Source of the DNA: Microbacterium flavum
Lineage (GTDB): Bacteria > Actinomycetota > Actinomycetes > Actinomycetales > Microbacteriaceae
Length of the DNA stretch: 64,000 nucleotides
NCBI RefSeq assembly: GCF_018717645.1
Contig: NZ_JAFLHG010000002.1
Location: 186,001-250,000, forward strand
Direction of reading: 5' to 3'
Below the pieces are notes generated by a model. That model ran no database searches. It was given only the letters and a program-made list of their open reading frames with translations, and was not told the DNA's origin. Positions 61,437-64,000 of this stretch are shown here, piece by piece (the stretch's first letter is position 1; every line of letters begins with the position of its first letter). The position numbers and the translations under genes were made by a program.

Positions 61437-63245
61437 TCAGCTCTTCTTACCGGGCTCGTCGTCCGGGACGATGATGTTCGAGGGGCGATTCGCCGTCTCG
61501 GGGTTGTGCCCGTCATCGATCGGGTGGTGCGGAGCGTCCGGCACGCCGGCGCGCTCGTGCATGCCCTGCAGCTCTGCGCTCTCCTCCTCGTCGATGTGCG
61601 CGAGCTCGTGATGCGCGTGCGCCTCGGCGGACTCGATGTCGGTCTGAGTGACGGGCACAAGACGGTCCTCGAAGAACCAGCGGGACAGCGAGGCGCGGAA
61701 GTTCTCGTGCCACGGGATGCGACCCTGATCGTTCGGTCGGACGACCAGCGGAGCGTTCGTGTCGAAGTCGACCAGCTTGACGCGCTCATAGGCGTCGACG
61801 GGCTGGTGGACCTCGATGAACTCGCCGCCGGGCAGACGCACGATGCGGCCGGATTCATAGCCGTGCAGGGCGATCTCACGGTCCTTCTTCTGCAGCGCGA
61901 GTGCGATCCGCTTCGCGATGAAGTAGCCGATGATCGGACCGATGATCAGCAGCGCCTGGAGCGCGTGGATGACCCCCTCCATCGTGAGATGGAAGTGCGT
62001 TGCGATGAGGTCGGACGATGCCGCCGCCCACAGCACGGCGTAGAAGATGACGCCGGCGACGCCGATGGCCGTGCGGGTCGGAGCGTGGCGCGGGCGCTGC
62101 GCGATGTGGTGCTCGCGCTTGTCGCCGGTGATCCAGGCCTCGATGAACGGGTAGATCAGCACCAGGACGATGAAGATGCCGATCACGCCGAGCGGAATGA
62201 GGATGTTGAACGACCATGTGCGGTCCCACAGGACGAACTCGAGATGCGGCGGGACGAGGCGCAGGGCGCCGTCGGCGAAGCCGATGTACCAGTCGGGCTG
62301 GGTTCCCGCCGAGACGGGGGAAGGGTCGTACGGGCCGTAGTTCCAGATCGGGTTGATCGTGAAGAGCGACGCGATGAGCACGATCACGCCGAACGTGATG
62401 AAGAAGAAGCCGCCCATCTTGGACATGTACACCGGCATCATCGGGAAGCCGACGACGTTGCTGTTCGTGCGGCCCGGGCCGGCGAACTGGGTGTGCTTGT
62501 TCACGATCATGAGCATGAGGTGGACGACGAGCAGTCCGACGAGGATCGCCGGCAGCAGCAGGATGTGCAGCGTGTACAGGCGCCCGACGATCTGAGTACC
62601 CGGGAACTCTCCGCCGAAGAGGAGGAAGGAGATCCAGGTGCCGATGAGCGGGATGCCCTTGACCATGCCGTCGATGATGCGCAGTCCGTTGCCGGAGAGC
62701 AGGTCGTCGGGAAGGGAGTAGCCCGTGAAGCCCTCGGCCATCGCGAGGATGAAGAGGACGAATCCGATCACCCAGTTGAGCTCGCGCGGCTTGCGGAACG
62801 CGCCGGTGAAGAAGACGCGCAGCATGTGGACGCCGATGCCGGCCACGAAGACCAGCGCCGCCCAGTGGTGGATCTGGCGGACCAGGAGACCACCGCGGAT
62901 GTCGAACGAGATGCGCAGCGTCGAGTCGAGGGCGGCCGACATCTCCACGCCGCGCAGCGGCAGGTAGGCGCCGCTGTAATGCGTCTCCACCATAGATGCC
63001 TGGAAGAAGAACGTCAGGAAGGTGCCGGAGAGAAGGACGACGACGAAGCTCCACAGCGCGATCTCGCCGAGCATGAAGGACCAGTGGTCGGGGAAGATCT
63101 TTCGTCCGAGCTCCTTGACCATGCCAGAGAGGCTGGTGCGCTCGTCGATGTAGTTCGCCGCGCCCGCGACGAACCGGCCGCCGAGCGGCTTCTCGTCGCG
63201 CCGCTCCGCGGAGGACGGGGTCTCAGTGACGGTCGCGGTGCTCAA
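61437..63245 (-). CDS. qcrB: Cytochrome b subunit of the bc1 complex
   Basis: 602 residues. The eight-helix core binds both hemes b: His pairs in RQIHHWAALVFVAGIGVHMLRVF and LHILLLPAILVGLLVVHLMLM. The PEWY-like Qo-site motif reads PDWY (in TQPDWYIGF), as often in actinobacteria. The C-terminus has an additional helix and a long charged tail (about 130 residues), typical of actinobacterial QcrB. It oxidises menaquinol. The only start that fits the family N-terminus is TTG 63245, overlapping the qcrA stop (TTGA), so translation is probably coupled. Confidence 0.94.
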   Translation of the reverse strand: MSTATVTETPSSAERRDEKPLGGRFVAGAANYIDERTSLSGMVKELGRKIFPDHWSFMLGEIALWSFVVVLLSGTFLTFFFQASMVETHYSGAYLPLRGVEMSAALDSTLRISFDIRGGLLVRQIHHWAALVFVAGIGVHMLRVFFTGAFRKPRELNWVIGFVLFILAMAEGFTGYSLPDDLLSGNGLRIIDGMVKGIPLIGTWISFLLFGGEFPGTQIVGRLYTLHILLLPAILVGLLVVHLMLMIVNKHTQFAGPGRTNSNVVGFPMMPVYMSKMGGFFFITFGVIVLIASLFTINPIWNYGPYDPSPVSAGTQPDWYIGFADGALRLVPPHLEFVLWDRTWSFNILIPLGVIGIFIVLVLIYPFIEAWITGDKREHHIAQRPRHAPTRTAIGVAGVIFYAVLWAAASSDLIATHFHLTMEGVIHALQALLIIGPIIGYFIAKRIALALQKKDREIALHGYESGRIVRLPGGEFIEVHQPVDAYERVKLVDFDTNAPLVVRPNDQGRIPWHENFRASLSRWFFEDRLVPVTQTDIESAEAHAHHELAHIDEEESAELQGMHERAGVPDAPHHPIDDGHNPETANRPSNIIVPDDEPGKKS

Positions 63246-64000
63246 TGACGCTCCCAGAAGCTCGGGCCGACGGGTTCGGTGAAGTCGCTCTGTGCGACGA
63301 GGTAGCCCTCGTCGTCGACGGTGACGGGCAGCTGCGGCAGCGGGCGGGCCGCCGGGCCGAAGATGACCGCCGCGGAGCGGGAGACATCGAACTGCGACTG
63401 GTGGCAGGGGCACAGCAGGTGGTGCGTCTGCTGCTCGTACAGGGCGACGGGGCATCCGACGTGCGTGCACACCTTGGAGTAGGCGACGATGCCGTTGTAG
63501 GACCAGTCGAGCTTGTTGTGCTCGGCGGGCAACTGCTCGGGCAGCAGACGCATGAGCAGGACGATCGCCTTCGCCTTCTCCTCGAGGTAGCCGTCGTGGT
63601 GGCTGAGGCTCGCGAGCTCCTCGGGGATGACGTGCACGGCGGAGCCGAGCGTGAGGTCGGCGGCGCGGATCGGCTCACCGCTGGGGTCGTGCGCGAGGCG
63701 CATGCCCTTCTTCCACATCGTGTGGCTGAGCAGCGCCACCGGGTCGCCCGCGATCGGGTTCTCCGGGCTGCTCTCGGGCGCGAGGCCGCGGAACAGGGTG
63801 ATGCCGGGGAGGATCGACGCGACCAGAGCCGCGATGAGCGACCCGCGGATCGCGGTGCGGCGGCCGAAGCCGGACTCGTCGTTCGCCACGCGGAACGCCT
63901 CGACGGCGGCCTCGCGCGTCGTGTCTCGACCACGCGTTGCGTGGCGCGGCTCGATGAACTCCTTGTCGCTCATCACGGCCTTGGACCAGTGGATCGCACC
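63242..64000 (-). CDS. qcrA: Rieske iron-sulfur subunit of the bc1 complex (5' end outside window)
   Basis: At least 252 residues; the frame remains open to the window edge. A GTG/ATG at 63976/63973 could be taken for a start, but the eight codons before it read GAIHWSKA, matching the conserved (G)AxHWAK block after the second helix in actinobacterial QcrA. The real gene therefore continues beyond the window with two more N-terminal helices. In the window: one membrane helix (about IRGSLIAALVASILPGITLF), then the Rieske domain with cluster ligands in CTHVGCP and CPCHQSQF. It passes electrons from menaquinol to QcrC. Confidence 0.93.
   Translation of the reverse strand, partial: GAIHWSKAVMSDKEFIEPRHATRGRDTTREAAVEAFRVANDESGFGRRTAIRGSLIAALVASILPGITLFRGLAPESSPENPIAGDPVALLSHTMWKKGMRLAHDPSGEPIRAADLTLGSAVHVIPEELASLSHHDGYLEEKAKAIVLLMRLLPEQLPAEHNKLDWSYNGIVAYSKVCTHVGCPVALYEQQTHHLLCPCHQSQFDVSRSAAVIFGPAARPLPQLPVTVDDEGYLVAQSDFTEPVGPSFWERH

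Overview
The window is very GC-rich, gene-dense actinobacterial chromosome with no gene-free stretch longer than 300 bases. Gene content and protein style point to the family Microbacteriaceae, most likely Microbacterium or a close relative (inferred from remembered family features, not from a search). Supporting signs are a Mycobacterium-like order of division genes, a PknL-like kinase beside a DAHP synthase and an Rv2175c-like regulator, Wag31/DivIVA, GarA, and the qcrCAB/ctaCDF respiratory genes. I see no tRNA, rRNA, CRISPR array, insertion sequence or prophage. The window reads as conserved core chromosome, and I found no clear new defence or mobile system.

Layout. 1-2.8 kb: end of 3-hydroxyisobutyrate dehydrogenase, methylmalonate-semialdehyde dehydrogenase, a small unknown protein and a CYTH protein. 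3.0-5.9 kb: dihydrolipoyl dehydrogenase plus a small copper-handling group (membrane-anchored CopC-like protein, an extremely Met/Cys-rich copper-storage-type protein, a small Cys-cluster protein). 6.0-8.7 kb: GarA-type FHA protein, two MerR regulators (FtsR-like, ResR-like) and an orphan ParA. 8.8-14.1 kb: pyruvate carboxylase, an EspI-like ATPase and peptide deformylase. 14.1-19.2 kb: acyl-CoA synthetase, ROK kinase, acyltransferase and class II DAHP synthase. 19.4-24.6 kb: PASTA kinase, LysM protein, Rv2175c-like regulator, polyprenyl synthase and DUF3040 protein.

24.7-44.2 kb is the division and cell wall (dcw) cluster: mraZ, rsmH, ftsL-like, ftsI, murF, mraY, murD, ftsW, murG, [gntR and a membrane protein on the opposite strand], murC, ftsQ, ftsZ, yggS, sepF, yggT, divIVA, lspA, rluD. 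murE is missing between ftsI and murF. 44.3-56.8 kb: a second acyl-CoA synthetase, a Nudix hydrolase, dnaE, a membrane protein, hisD, nrdR, pyrD, a DUF3043 protein, an M20 peptidase and an ErpA/HesB-type Fe-S protein. 56.9-64 kb: ctaC-ctaD-ctaF and a PP2C phosphatase run towards a rhodanese gene and qcrB-qcrA on the other strand; qcrA continues past the window edge.

How it works together. Wall precursor synthesis (MurF, MraY, MurD, MurG, MurC), septum building (FtsI, FtsW, FtsQ, FtsL-like, FtsZ, SepF, DivIVA) and its likely regulators (MraZ, an FtsR-like MerR, a PASTA kinase and a PP2C phosphatase) all lie in this window. The cytochrome bc1 and aa3 genes supply the respiratory end of central metabolism, with LpdA, GarA and pyruvate carboxylase around the 2-oxo acid node.

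Regulatory reading. Many genes carry a TAGRCT/TANNNT -10-like hexamer 6-7 bases before the start codon and no Shine-Dalgarno sequence, the arrangement expected for leaderless transcripts. Two sites stand out: three 10-base AAGTGG repeats before mraZ (probable MraZ operator) and a near-perfect palindrome before ftsZ (candidate FtsR site).
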